Notes: generated by a model from the letters alone, not told the origin. Positions 1 to 14,116 are shown, counted from the stretch's first letter. The stretch is 64,000 bases of DNA from Tetrahymena thermophila SB210 (GCF_000189635.1 NW_002476334.1:333045-397044), one strand, 5' to 3'. Translations and numbers: made by a program.

Positions 1-570
1 TACTTAATTCAAGCAAAAATTTTAATTTAATTCAGTATCTAATCATATCAGAAATACTACTGAGCTTAAATCTAAAAATAAATTTAATCTTACATGTTTT
101 TAAAAGTAATTTTTCTTAATTATTTGAAATGATAAAAATTATGAGTACTTACTATTTTTTTTTGAAGAATTAAACTTATAAAAATTAGATCACCTCGTTA
201 ATTTTAATCTTAAGAAATTTATCAAAATATTTACATTAATTATATAGCCTTTATTGAAATAAAAGTGAAAATTTATTGATTGATTATATTAGAAAGGTTG
301 TGAATTTGATTTAAACTACTCTAGTTTGCTTCTAATGTATAATTTAAATTTTTATATTATGATTTTTTTATCAAAAATACTTTTGGATAAAAACCAATTT
401 TTATTTTTGGTTAAGTACTTTGTCGCGCATTATTAAAATTTGATTATAAGATAGATACTATTGACTTAGTCTGCAATAAATAAATGAGATGATACTAAAA
501 AGAAAATCTAAAGGTTAAGATATTCTTTTTCTTTTGTAAATTTTCAGATTGTCTAAAAGTAAGAATATTT

Positions 571-596
571 ATGTATTTATGTATGTATGTATGTAT
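571..596 (+). repeat. ATGT microsatellite, first half of an inverted pair
   Basis: ATGTATTT followed by about four ATGT units. Its reverse complement (ATAC units) lies at 729-744, so the two could pair over a loop of about 130 nt. Both are upstream of the karyopherin start codon. Confidence 0.8.
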
Positions 597-728
597 CACC
601 TTCAATTCGTAAAATAAAGAAAATTAGAAAAGCTATCAAAAAATTTAGAAAAAAAGAGTGTTGTTGTATTTGATAATTTTCCAAAGTAATCGAACTAAAG
701 ATCAAGAAAAATCAAGTGATTTAGCAGG

Positions 729-744
729 ATACATACATACATAC
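729..744 (+). repeat. ATAC microsatellite, second half of an inverted pair
   Basis: Four ATAC units about 140 nt before the ATG at 885. The same motif, in sense orientation, precedes the eIF3e gene (7806-7826). Confidence 0.8.
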
Positions 745-884
745 TTAGTTAATAATATAAAAAAATAAAGTAATTAAGATAGAGATCAATAAAAAAGATC
801 AAAAATAGAAGTGTTGAACAAGCGAGTCTTAAGAAAAGGATTAATAAAATATAGTTTAACTGACAAGAAAAAGGAAGAAGAAAA

Positions 885-3800
885 ATGTCATAATAAAATT
901 AGTAATAAACATAAGCTTAGGTTTTCACTAAAGATGAGTTTATTAGATAATACAAAATGTTGTCATAAAGCAATAATGAATATGAAAAAGAAGCAGCAAA
1001 CTAATATATTTTACAATTTCAAACTTGTAGTGAAGTTTGGATGGTAGCACGTGAAATGATTGTTGATCCTCCATCTTAATAGTTATAGGCTCTAGGCGCA
1101 TAAATATTATGCAATAAATTAAAAAATCATTATTCATAATTGAGTTCACAGTAGAAGTTGGAGCTTCGCAAATTTTTATTCAATGTCCTTTAGCAGTACT
1201 GTTCATTTGGGAATTAAGTTATTTCTAAAGTAGCTAAAAATTAAATAGTTCACAGTATTGCTATCCTAGGCTTTACTGGAATTTTTTAAGATTGGTAAAC
1301 TTTCGTAGAAGATATCTGCGCCTTTATGCGTTTAGGTAAGATTTTAATTATTTTAACATATGAAATTTAAATTATAAAAAATGATTTATTTTGGTTTATT
1401 TAAGCTGAAATAGGAAATTAAAATACTCTAATAAATTATTTGAACAATGTTTTAATATCTTAAAGTCAAATAATTTTAAACAGCAAAAGATTATCTTAGT
1501 TTTTTTCAAAGTTTCATAAATTTTTTATCTAATTATTAATAGAAGGAAGTGATGAATATTTTATATGCGGAATTGAAATCCTAGAAAATGTAGCTAATTA
1601 AGAAAATATGGAAAAGGTTGTTACAGATATGAAAGCTTTCCAAAGAATTAGATCACTATTTTAGAGTTAGGCTTCCTAATTGTCAGGCATTTTCAATACA
1701 CTTCTTGGACATTAAAATCAAAATGTTGGGTTAAAAACTTTAGATTGCATTGAAAGTTGGGCAGGAAGCTAATTCAAATATCAAATTTTTTTAGATGAAC
1801 CTTTGGTTACAAATCTTATTATTTTACTTAATTCAATTGATGAAGAAGTGTTTGAAAGAGTAGCTAAAATTATGTTAGAAGGAATAAAGCACTCTAACAA
1901 TGCTGACATACTAGAAACAGCCAACGTTAAGTAGTCACTGAATTTACTTAAAATAGAGGAAGTGAGATCTTTAAAAACTCTTATAGATGCCTTAGCAATT
2001 AGGTTAAATGATTTTTTAACTATGGATTAAGTTAATCCAGAAAGTAAATTTTGTAAATATTATGTTGAAATTACAACAGAGATAGCATAAAAATTCTCAA
2101 TTCTAATACTTGAAAACTCTGAGCACTCTATAAAATTATTGCAATTGATGGTTATTTGCACTTAACATCCAAACAGAAGCATTTCATACACAACTTTTGA
2201 GTTTTGGGTATCATTTTATCGCACACTTAAAACATATGTACCAAATATTTAGGATCCTTCATCTGATTGGTTGATCTAACCCTATCTAGAAGTTTTTAAA
2301 ACTGTTCTTGAAAAATCGAAGCTTAAAAAGCTCTCAGCTACATTAGATGGAGACGCTAAGAAAAAATAAAAGAAGTTTTAACTTCTCAAAAAATATTCTT
2401 TATTCTAAGATGCAGATGATGGCAGTGAATTTGGAGCAGATTTTTCTTCTAGCCAATATAAATTGGATGATTGTTGTCATAATGACAGTGGAGATGATGA
2501 TTTCTCAGGTCACTAGCCTTTAAGCTTTGATCTTGACCAGATAGATTCAGCTTTTACTAAAATAAGAGTTTAAAATTACAGAATTTATGCACGTGATATT
2601 TTTAATGTTGTTTATAATGTTCTCAGCTAATTTAGGGGATAATAAGGAATCAATTCGTTGCTTTAAATTCTTTACACTTTGATTAACAAAGAGTAGTTTT
2701 TAGCTCAAAATAATTTCACTGATGCAAACGAAGCAAACAAAAATTACTATATTTCAGTGGTAATTAGTCAATCACACACTTTTTAATACAATTCATATTA
2801 AAAATAAATAAAAAATATTTTTCTTTTATTTATTATCTAATCAAATTTAAATTAATTAAAATCATCTTTCAAATAATTGTGAAAAATTTAAATAAAATAG
2901 ATTTAAAGATTTCAATTTTCTTAGCTTAAAATTATTAAGAAAAATACTTACATATATATAATTTGTTATATTTTTAAATAAATTATTATAGGAAGTTTGC
3001 TTATTTGTTGTGTAGACTATGGCTGAAAATATGTTCCCTGGTCCTTTGGAGGGTAATGATGAGAATTACACTTACTTCTTTGATTTTATTGTCAATAATA
3101 ATGAATTTCCTGCTCATTAAAGCACTGTAAGCATGGCTATGCAGTTGTTCTATAACGCTTAGGTGGAACTAACCAAAAACCCTTAGCTTTTTGACTCAAC
3201 AATTAAATTTATTTTAAGATATTTACTAGATGATAATTTAGGGCTTATGTCAGCCCAAACTTTTAGTGGTATCATTAAAGGAGTTGGCTAGAATAATTAT
3301 ATTGAAACATTCAGATTTGTTGCACAATTTTTTGTTTAGAATATAAATAAGATAGTAAGATAAGATGTAATGGATGAATTTATTTAAGGTGTATTTGGTT
3401 TTGCTCTGAGCCTCAAGACCGAGTAGCATTAATTAGAAGCTATTTAGAACCTTCTTTAACTCATTTAATAAATGTTAGACAACACTAAAAGCTCTATTGA
3501 AAATATCACAGAATAAAAGGAAAAAGAAAGTCTTCTTTTAAGGGCAATAGGAATTCTCTAGAGTCTCCTAAGCGGCTTTAGTACTGAAGCTATAGGCTTA
3601 GATGTTAAAAATAGCATAGCTACTTTCGTATAACAAAACTTTGAGTTTTTAACTCTAGCATTTGATGTACTCACTATGAAAACTAATGCAGCTCCTTTAA
3701 TCAGCTAATTCACTAGCATCTTCAGATACGTGACAAAGATATTTAATGATCAAAATAATAATTTAGTTTTCTACGACCAATATATTATTTTCCTCAACAC

Positions 3801-4752
3801 CTCCATCAAAATTTCACAGAGAAACCCTATATTATTCTCTGAAACAATGAGCATTTTTAAATAGATTTTAGACCTTACTAAAAATTCTAGCTATCATCAA
3901 AATTTTTTATTATGGCTTGAACAATATTTCAATGAATACAACTAATTTTATATAAAATTTATGACTCAAGCAGATCCTTAATAGCCTGCAGTATTGTATC
4001 CACAGATCCAATTATAGCACTAAGTTGCACCTGCAGATAAAAATAAAGACCCAGATTTAATTACAAACTTTTATGACATATAGTTCAAGGTGATTACTTA
4101 ATTTACTCAATATTATCTAAACCACAATAGTTTTAGAGCAGTTATAGAATTATCATTTGATGTAATCAAAAGTATATCTCACTATGAAATGACTCGCTCG
4201 ATAATAATATTTTATTATGAATTCATAAAACATTGTTCGCAATTCCCTTAAACACAAGAATACGTGCTTAAAATATTAGATACTACTATTGATATTTTAA
4301 CAAATGTAAATAGCAATCTGATTCACAATATTTCAAATTTATTTATAAAGTTTGTTGATATCAACAAAGATCATTGCGAATAGCTGAGAGAATATATAAT
4401 GAAGTGCTTCTAGTAAAAAGAAAAATATTCTTAATTTAATGATAATTAGAAGAAAATTCTAGTTGATTGCATCATCAAATTCTCTCTCGAAAACAACAAT
4501 CTTAATTAATTAAAGTCTCTTCTCAGTGATTTTTATCAAGTCTATAAAGGAATCTTTTCTGCCAAAGAAATGTTCATGAATTATGAGATGAAACTTAAAG
4601 GATTTAATCACAACAACCAAAATAATCAAGCTTCACAAAATGGCGCAATCAATCACATTTCACCTAACTTCTTAAATCAACTATCAAATACACTTTTATT
4701 AAGAAATTAACCCATCAAGAACGCAAGTGATCTTGATGACCTATTTAAGTGA
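885..4752 (+). CDS. Transportin-3/importin-13-like karyopherin beta
   Basis: Nuclear transport receptor of the importin-beta superfamily, expected to carry cargo through the nuclear pore under Ran control. Three exons read cleanly: 885-1335, 1543-2759 and 2992-4752, giving about 1142 residues; TNPO3 is about 920, so this one is long. The start is the first ATG after an in-frame TGA at 861. The N-terminus shows the importin-beta pattern EKEAANQYILQFQTCSEVW, followed by HSIAILGFTGIFQDW, which matches the helical repeat that reads 'LALADLALQM..W' in TNPO3. The centre has an acidic, low-complexity insert (around 2400-2510) before QNYRIYARDIFNVVYNVL. The C-terminal exon is all helical repeats and ends in TGA at 4750. 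It converges with eIF3e. Mtr10/TNPO3 is the best subfamily guess; another importin-beta class is possible. Confidence 0.72.
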
Positions 4753-5597
4753 GTTTTAAGTTCATAAAATTAACAACATTTTAAAATAAATAAATTAATT
4801 ATAAAATAAAAAATTTAGTTTATAATTGCAATAACTTAAATTATTCAAAATTATTATAAAATTTGTAAGTATTTTTTAAATTTATCAATTAGTTAAATTC
4901 ATTTATTTTCAGAATCTTTTAAATTTTTTAATTAAATAATTGAATTTATTTCCTAAAGATCTTAAAAAATAAATCTAAACAAATTAATTATTTTTATTTC
5001 TATATAAAATATAGAATTGTATTATTCTAATATTTTGAAAATTAATTATCCTTAAATGCTATTATTGTATTTATGATATTAATCCAGCCAGTTCTTTAAA
5101 TAGCGATGACGATTCTTTTATTTTGGATTTTCTTTTTCTTTTTTAAATTATTTATAAGAAACCATTAAGTAATTAATATAAAGTATTCTTTATTACATAT
5201 TTTATAAATTATAAAATAATGATTGATTTTTGGATAATTATAATTTTTGATATGTAGAATTTTGTCAGAGAAAATAAATAAATAATTAGGAATTATATAA
5301 TAATTTTTTCTAAAAATAAGTTAGAGAAAACGAAAGAAAAAAAAAATTTCAGTAAAACTTACAGAAAAATATAGAAGGAAATTGCAAATTTACTAAAATA
5401 TAACCAATAGTATTTAAATATGATATAAAATTGAATTCTCCTAATTATTTTTTTTGGATTAATTGCAAACCTTTCTTTCAATATATCAATAAAATATAAG
5501 TTGTTTAAATTATTTATTTTTTGATGTTTATTTAGATAATGAGCAAGTCATTTCGTTGATTACTCTTATTTATTTTTTGAGCGAATCAATATTTCAA
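4753..5597. other. Intergenic between convergent genes
   Basis: AT-rich 3' flanks of the karyopherin (+) and eIF3e (-). No coding frame, RNA gene or ordered repeat seen. Confidence 0.6.
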
Positions 5598-7635
5598 TCA
5601 ATTTTATGGAATGATTCTCTTCATATTATTAACAAGTAAAACTGTTCTTGGAACTATTTCTCTGAGCTTATTATTAATCTAATTTAATATTAAATAAAGT
5701 TTTTATTTTATTTTTAATTCAGTTTTTTTGGGATAAAAAATATTACTGTTTCATCAAAGTTGTTCTATCTTTTAGTAATGTGAACTATACCATTTTCAGA
5801 ATCAATCTTAGCATCAATATTTGATACTCTAATAAAGTTAACAATCCATGTTTCAGCATCGCTAGCTGAACAGTTTAAGAAAGAACTAACCATCCTATAT
5901 AAATAAATTCATAAAAAATATCAAACATATGTTCAATAAAAAAATAAATTTTTACTTAATTTCTACAATATCAAAGACTTTGCAATATGATTTGAAGAAA
6001 AGATGTTAAGCAGCAGTGATAATTTGTTCTTTTTAGTTTGAAAGGAAATAATCCTTTGAAAGTTCATTTGAGAGCTACTTAAGAGTTTATTCAGCAGCAT
6101 TGAATTAGAAATCGATTAAAGTCAACTTCAAGAATTCAATTAAGTTATCTTTATAATCAAAAACTCCCTTTTAGAAGCTATTCAAAAACTAAGTGAGGTG
6201 GTATTAATTGCTTCTAGTCAATAAAAGAGCACAAGCATGATATCTAATAACTTCTGAGCAAACCTATTAAAAAAGTAAATAAACAATGAATAAGTTTATA
6301 ATAAAAAATTAAGCATTTACCATCTAAATAGTAGCAACATACTATTCTCCAGTAATTAATTCAATAAAGGCTTCAAAGTCCTAAATTATTTAAAAAAATA
6401 ATAAATTAACTGTTTATTTTAAAAGCAATGAGAAATTTACTGATTCAGTAGACTTAGGTTAGAAATAAGCATAAATAGCATGATAAATTAAGTAGGCTCT
6501 ATTGTAAATCTAAAAGTGGCCAGAAAATTCCTTTTATCAAATAAAATTATAAACATCGCTAAATACTAAAATTTATTTTTTTTTACTTCCTTTTCGAGTT
6601 CTTTTCTAATGGCTCTAATTGTTTCCTTGGCTTCATCAAACTTTTAAACATAAAGTTCACAACCCTATTAATTACAAATAAATTAAATAAGTATATGTGA
6701 AACTAAAACTAATTTTGGGTTGAGCGAGCAAGAAATGATTATTGATTTTTAAATAAATTGAATTTATTGGCTACTACTGATTTTATCTTAAATTTGCTAT
6801 AATATAAACTTAGCTTTATACTTGGTTAAAGATATTTATTTTTAAACAAATTTAATTTATCTATCAATCAATAAGTAATCTAGACCTATTAAATAATGAC
6901 TAATAAAATGAATCTTAAGTAGTAATTACAATTTTTCCCCATAAAATATTTAGGATGCTTTGATCATCTTGATGGTTTTAGAGGAGACTGTAAATGCAGT
7001 TGATGATTTTCAAAGAGACATCGTAATTACCAACATCGTATAAGATGAAACTATATTATGCCAATTTTCTTAACAAACCAAATTTCTATTATGAATTAAA
7101 TAAATATTAATTATTAAAAAGGATGAAATGCAATAATAAATAATGAATTTTATTTAAAAGAAAAACTAAATTTAAATAATATAATAAAATGCTTTATTAC
7201 AATATCACCACATAACTTTGTAATTGTAGAAGCTTTAAATCTATCCTTTTCGATTTCATTGTAAAATTTCATAATATCTTCGAAAAATTATTTTGCCTTA
7301 TCACCTAATGCTTATTCAGCAGTTTCTAATCTGCAAGCTTCAATTTCTAAAATTATTTTAATTAAATTAATTTATAATAATTTAACTTTAGCTTTTTTAA
7401 GCTAAAAAAATAAAGTCAAATTACGTTTCTTCAAATCAGGCAATTAGTGATTTTTAAGTTTGAGTACTTCAGCATTTAACTAATCGTATAATCTGGTTTT
7501 CAAAAGGGCAGCAATCTTTTCCTTTAAGATCCATTGCTCATCAAAAGTATTTTATTTAATATAGTAATCGCAAATTTTGACTACGAGGTGAGGTTCTAAA
7601 AACTTAACCTATTAGTAAAATAATTCTCCGTTCAT
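5598..7635 (-). CDS. eIF3e: Translation initiation factor eIF3 subunit e (INT6)
   Basis: Subunit e of the eIF3 scaffold, which helps load mRNA on the 40S ribosome. The ATG is at 7635-7633 and the frame opens MNGELFYQQVKFLEPHLVV, matching the eIF3e N-terminal helix that has HLVFPLLEFL in human. Further exons give LYDVGNYDVSLKIINCIYSL and NILWGKLG (human YECGNYSGAAEYLYFF and SLWGKLA), then YKDNLIEFLKLTLIDFQFNA. The PCI winged-helix part is diagnostic: AETWIVNFIRVSNIDAKIDS against human [20 protein letters not shown]. Many small introns interrupt it; the last two are 5895-5955 and 5667-5746, and the final exon (5598-5666) supplies EIVPRTVLLVNNMKRI. Length is close to the family's roughly 445 residues. 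An ATAC repeat lies about 170 nt upstream of the ATG. Confidence 0.88.
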
Positions 7636-8322
7636 TTTATATTTTTTAACTTTCTAATTCTTTAAAATATCCTAAATTGTGATATATTGATTAATTTTTG
7701 CTTTTATTTATTTATGGATTTTTGTTTTTTAATTGTATCCTTTTTAATTAATTTTCTCTTTGCTTTCTTAAATTAACAATAAAATCTATGTTTTAGTCTA
7801 TTTTAGGTAGGTATGTATGTATGTATATAACACTATTAGATGCATCATTGTTTTATAATTTAATTTTCATAATAGATTTTTTTTTAATTAAAATTCAATT
7901 TATAAAAAAATTTATTTTTTAATTATGTAAAATAATTTCTAAAAAATGAAAGATTTCTGATTTTAAAAATTATTTATTGCTTTTATAAATTAAAAATATG
8001 CTGTTTTACAATTAAATCATAAAATAAAATTTACTTAAAAAAAATAAAAAATTCAAAAATAATTATTTTATTTTCTTTTTTTATTTTCACTTATCAAAGA
8101 TATTTTTAACTTATTATTTTATTAAATTAAATATGTATTAATTTTTTCACAAAAACTCTATCTAAAATCTAGAAATAAAAATTTATTAATACTGTCATAA
8201 AAGTTAATAAAACATATATTAAAGTCAGCGAAATTACATAAAAAATTATTGCTTTAACCAATTTTTTTAAGATTGAAAAATAAATAATATTGTCTAAATT
8301 CTTAATTAAAAAATTAATTCAT
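7636..8322. other. Intergenic, 5' flank of eIF3e
   Basis: Between the eIF3e start and the stop of the next minus-strand gene. Apart from the ATGT/ATAC microsatellite at 7806-7826, only AT-rich sequence is seen. Confidence 0.6.
7806..7826 (-). repeat. ATAC microsatellite upstream of eIF3e
   Basis: On the minus (sense) strand it reads as about four ATAC units, some 170 nt before the eIF3e ATG, like the repeat before the karyopherin gene. Confidence 0.75.
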
Positions 8323-11300
8323 TCATTATTCTTATTCCTCGATTTAAATTAAAACATTTTACTAATCTAATACTTTTTCATCTGAATTTTAACCTCTCAA
8401 AGATTTAGTCTATTCATCTTTTGTTATAGGTAAAAAGAAATTGGTATTATCTCCCTGATTATTCTGATTTTAATTAGAATTGCTTTCTTTACTTTGCTTG
8501 CCATTATTTGTATTGTTATTATTATCTTGTGAAATAACTTGATTCTCTTATTTGCTTTAAAGATTAGTTTACTCTAAATCCATTAATTTTTTTTATTTTG
8601 TCTTTTAAGATTTAAGCATTTCCATTTGCTTTTGTTTTTTGATCATTACGTTTAGTGTCTCTACTCCTTCGTTATCATCAAACGATAAATGATCTTACAT
8701 TTCCTATTTTATATGAGGTTAGAGTAGTTAAGTTTATTATTTATCTCCATCAATTATTAAGAGTTTATAATTCATAAGGATAAATTAGCTGATATCTTCT
8801 AACCTAATTTAGTAATTCCTCATGTCTTTCTTTTCAGGAGTTCCTTTTAAGTATATACTTCCATTTTACCACTCACAAGTCAACCAATTAGGTAGCTTTC
8901 TATTTAGCTGTAATTCTATGTCGTCGTAATCCATACTAATAAACTCTTTTACCTTTCTAACAAAACCTTAAGAAATAGTTTTTTTCATAGCTTTAATAAT
9001 ATTTATTGTAGAGGGGTCTACATGTACACTGCAACCTCTTGTAGACTATATTAATGCCTCAAAAAATCCTAGCTATCTAACAATACCTTTTAAAGAAATA
9101 ATATGATTTTCAAAAATAAATAACTAGATAAAATTATTTTTTAATAAATTTAAAATAATGGTAATTTGCTTTACCTAATGAGTAATTTTTTAAGTTTTCA
9201 ACTAGTAAATGATCGTTGCAACCAGGTATTTTTAAGCTTAATTAACTAGAGAAATCTTCTTCAATAAAACTCTATTAATCTATTTCGTACATTTTATTAT
9301 CAAATTCTGATTGGTTATTATATTGTGTCTAATTGTAAATTTTAGTGATTTTAGAAAAGTTAACTGAAACTTCAGGTAATCTAACTTCGTTTTCTTTGTT
9401 GTAGATATCTTCTTCATTAATGTTAATTTTAACAAACTCTAAATACCAGTCAAGTGAAGAGAAGTATTAATATCTTTCTGATTTATATTTTCTTCTTAAA
9501 ATTGATTTCTTTTTTAAAGTTTTGAAAACTTCAAAGGTTTTTTTATCAAACTCTGTCATATACTTGTAATTAAGTAAAGCCGATAATATTTTCTAACTTA
9601 TGTGAGATTTACTTTTAAACCACTTTTTAGGTACTATTCTATCTTCTGATTTTATTGTGTTTGTAAATTCTAGCATTAATTCTATTGCTTTTTCCATATT
9701 AATTATATTGTAACTTTAAGATTATCCTTATGCCGACTCATCTGTAAAATGATTCAACTGCTTTTCTTCAACAAAGTACTCTAAAGGGTGTTTGTACCTC
9801 TTAATGCAGAACCTTTTAAAAAATATATTTATTGATGGCATCATAAAAAAAAAATTAATTACAGGGTTTTCTTAGGTTTAAGTAGCTCTTATTTTTTCCT
9901 TGCTTCAATGTATTTTAAGAATATCGAGATAAATTCTGCACATCTGTCTATGTAAGGAATAACTACAGGTATTTATTTTCTGTATTCTTCACCTATCTTT
10001 ACTATTTCTGTTGAGTATCTTATCTAGAAGTAAATAAATAAATGGTTTAATCAATAATAATAATAATTAATTTAATATAATATTGTATTTTTTAAATTAA
10101 TAATTTTACCCTCCTTTTACATAGAATCATGTGTATTAGTCCTCTCATTTTCCAAACAACAAAAAGACCAGATAAACCAGAGACTGCAGCTATAAAACGA
10201 TTAAATACAATTTCAAAAGGAATACCATATATTTTGATAATAAATATATCATCTGTAGAGTAATACCCGTCATTAACTTTAACCTTAATATAAGCTTTAC
10301 TTCCTAGTTTTGAATAACCAGCAAAACCAGTAAATTTTAAGGTGCTATTGTCAAAATGAATCCAACTACTGCTGTCTTTATTTGTTAATAGAATTTCATC
10401 ATTTCCTGAAAGTAGATAAGCTTCGTAAACTAGGGATTCTGTATCATTAAATGTTTATTGATTTAAAGTAAAGATGAAATCTGTTTCTATGTAAATAACT
10501 CCACTGCTAAAGCTTTTATATTAAATTTGCAAAATAAATTAAAAATTAGTTGATTAGTTAACTGATCATTTTTAAAATATTACGATTATTCAAATTGAAC
10601 TTAAATAGGATTTATAATCTAAGGCTAAGTATTGTAAACTAAAAATTTAACATCTCTAAACTGGTATTCATTTTAAATTGGTGCATTTATACTATCTTCT
10701 ATTAGAATCGTTAGTTTAGAAGCTTAAAGTTAAGCGTTCACTATATTTATCCCATTAAGGAGGGGACTGCTAAAAACTAATTATGATAATGCATTGCTTA
10801 CTTGCGTAGGATCTCCATTCAATGATATTCTTTGTTAATCAGAGCTAATATCAGTTTATATTTAATCATATTTTTTATTAACGAATTAGCCAACTGTTTT
10901 ATCTAAATTTGTTATTGTTATTCTAACTGTATTCGATAAAGTAGATAATATTAAAGAATTAGTATTATCTTAATTTTAGTTATTAAATGTAATAGAGTTC
11001 ATAACATTCAGCCTAATTGGAATATAAACTATTTTACTATTAAAAATAGACTCTATTTAGTATTTAACATCACTTATTGACTTGCCATTTTCCACATATC
11101 TTTCAGCTGAAACCGAAGTCCATAGTCGAAGTGAAGGAATCATATCTGTAGGATAATTTTTGCTATCTAGAAATCCTCTCTGTTAAGCATCTGAGAGAAT
11201 ACCTAAGGCATTTTTAGTAAAACCAGCATCAGAGAAAGTCTTCTCACTTATTTAGAAAAGGAACTAAATTATAAATAATTTTATAAATACAATTATTATC

Positions 11301-14116
11301 TTATAACTTAAAACTTTACTTAAGCTACCATCACCATGACTCCCATGTTATCTTTATTTAAGGTCAAATTAATTTCATTTACAATTGGATTGAAAGATAT
11401 GTAATTAGGTATAGATTGTATAATTAAATTTTGTATCAAGTAAAGATTTGAACTAAGTTGATATACTTAGTCCATTTAAAGATTAATAGGACTCAACTTT
11501 AATTTTAAATTTTCTCCTACCAACAAACTGGTTTAATAGGATTACTTAATTTGTGTATTAACATCCATAATTTCGTAGAATAAATCAAAAGGCCTTTTCA
11601 TGTTATAAATTCTAAGTCCTCTAGTAGTTGGCATGACAATAAAATATCCTTAATCTGTTTTTCTTAAAACAAAAGACTACATTACTTCATTTTATGGACT
11701 CATTGTTTGAACTAGAGTTGGATTATACTTTTTTTATAAGGGGTATTTAATTAAACTGTTTAATTTTTTTGTCATTAAATAAATATCTTATTGATAATTT
11801 TATTTCTAAAAACAAATTTTTAATAACAAAGGTGTAAATAAGTAACTAACTAACTAATTAAAGAAATAAAGTACTTACTTTATTAAATACGTCAATAAGA
11901 GAAATTAATTTGTTTCCAGTAGACCCAACTAAGATATATCTTTAATCTATTAAACTCTAAACCATGATAGCTTACCCATCAAGTAGCACTCTTGATAAAA
12001 TAGTAGGAGTATTAATCAGATTATTTTATTAATCAAATTAAATTGAAATGATAGAAAATCCATTTAAAAAGTCTGCAACATAAATATATCTATTTAAAAA
12101 ATAATTATTTAATAAAAGTAAAAAAAATAAAATATTACTTCATATCCTGAGAAAACTCAAAATCTTCCCCTCCTGCAGTTCTTATTTTATAAATAGGATC
12201 TTGAGAACCTTTTTTTAAATCATAAACTAAAATTCCATATCTTCTAGCACCTGCAAATAGGTATTTATCCTGCACTGAGAGGACTTTAACTATTCTTGAA
12301 CTTTAAAAGTCGTCTTTTAATGGAAAATTTTTTATATCACTACCAAATGAGTTACTATTTATGCTATATGTCAAAATTGATGAGCCAAAATTTCCCAAAG
12401 CACAAAAAATTGTAATTTATTTTTCAACCGTGTATAAAAATATATCATTTACTTCAAAATTTGTTTAAGTCATAGAATTTTTTAATTACAAAGTAACTGA
12501 TTCTGGGTTACTTACATAAATAATATCATAAATTAACATTCCTGCTTTATTTCTACCTAAAAAGAGCAAATTATTTACCTCATCAACCTTTAAATTTTAA
12601 ATAAGTAAATAAGTTTCTAATAAATAACTAATTTGGCGAAAAAAAATTACTGCAATTCCATCTATTGTATTTGTAATACCTGGATCAGAACCTATTATTT
12701 CTTTACTCATGTCGCATTTAGTAGATGATTAAGGTTATTCTTAAGTAGGAGTAAACTTTAAAGATTGTGAATTATTTACAAAAGAATTAAAATCTGTGAT
12801 ATCTATTATATATAAATGAGCATATGGAACAATCAAAAAGTGGTTTTTATATAAATATGAATCCCATGCCACATTCAAATATGAGTTATCTATTGCGTAT
12901 CTAATTTACTAATGAGTATTCTATAAATTTGGCATTAAATCTATATTTTGAAGGAGTGGAGAAGTTCTTTAATTAATGTGTACAACATTATTTTTAGTTG
13001 AAAAAAGCTCAGTTTCATTAATATCTGTGTAAATGGTTGTAGTATCGCCAACTAAGATAATTTCTTAAATCAATTAAAGATTAAATGTTGGTTAATATAT
13101 CATGTTATATATTTAAACCCCTTTGCCATAAGATGATAAGTACATGTGGTTTCCTATTATAAAAATGGAGTAATAGAAATTATTGTTTTGTATAATCTAT
13201 GATATAGGTTTCTAGATATTTGGATTGGTACCTATACCTAGTTAGGAAATATCAAACATATCTACTCCATAAATTGTTAAAGCAGCAAAGGCATATAATC
13301 CTTAACTATCTACAGCCATATCAAAAGTTTCACTCTTGCTTATAGAGTACTATTATACTATAGCCTACGATTGTATGTCTATTGCCACTAAACCCTATTG
13401 TCCTAAAGTTAAGTAGGCGTACTTTTAAATATAAGATATAATTAATTATTGTTATATAAAAATTTTAATTTATTCAAGCGTTTTTACCCACAAAAATAAG
13501 AAATTTCTGATATTAATTTTGGGGAGTTTTTAAGCAATAGAAAATAAAATAATATAAAATAACTTACTGGCTTTCCTCTGATTGTGTATACTCTTATATT
13601 GCGAATAAAAGTACCTATAGGAATCGGTTAATTAATTGCATAATTCTCATTTTTCTTAAGAAAGTATAATTATGTTTGTGTTGCAAATAATATCGTATCT
13701 TAATATACATTTATTGTGTTTGCATATAATGACTAAATTTACACCTAAATGCTTGGTATAGTTTATTTGTTTGATATATTATAAATTACTAATCCACCTA
13801 ATTCATAAGCTACAATCAGCGCTTAATCGTTTTAGAAAAGACATACTCTCCTTGCTCTATCAGTGTCACCTTAGAGATCAAAATTATACATTAGTTTTAT
13901 ATTTTGCAAGTCACTGATGTCATATGTATAGACACCGTAGGCCCCGGAAGCAACATACATATAATTTTTATCTAAAGTTGTAGCAACAGAAACAGCTAAA
14001 TCAGGTACAGTGACTTGATAAGAAGTTGGATCAAATGTAAAGGTGTTATCATCTCCTACTACATTATAAATGTAAGTTATTACAAATTATATAATGTATA
14101 TAAATTTCCTTCTCAT
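8323..14116 (-). CDS. Large LVIVD-repeat / cadherin-like transmembrane protein
   Basis: A secreted-then-anchored protein of roughly 1650 residues with no named function. The ATG at 14116-14114 starts a clear signal peptide (MRRKFIYIIQFVITYIYNVV). The next 2.5 kb encodes repeating segments such as DKNYMYVASGAYGVYTYDI, DNDQALIVAYELGGLVIYNI-type runs and DKYLFAGARRYGILVYDL, which look like LVIVD beta-propeller repeats. After several hundred less repetitive residues comes a dystroglycan-type cadherin-like module (WIHFDNSTLKFTGFAGYS, then KAYIKVKVNDGYYS) at about 10230-10430. A single hydrophobic segment (AAVSGLSGLFVVW, about 10150) follows, then a long cytoplasmic tail of some 450 residues, rich in charged residues and ending in Gln/Asn-rich sequence before TGA at 8325-8323. 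About ten short introns. A surface receptor or adhesion role is inference from the layout only. Confidence 0.72.

Larger units (their letters stand above)
1..884. other. Intergenic, AT-rich, 5' flank of karyopherin gene
   Basis: No convincing coding frame on either strand, even with TAA/TAG read as Gln. It holds an ATGT-type microsatellite at 571-596 and an ATAC-type one at 729-744 that are reverse complements of each other. An in-frame TGA at 861-863 closes the karyopherin frame upstream of its ATG at 885. Confidence 0.6.

Noticed and set aside
811..1149. Standard-code ORFs on both strands
   Set aside because: They use TAA/TAG as stops. With the ciliate code the region is the start of the karyopherin gene from 885 in another frame.
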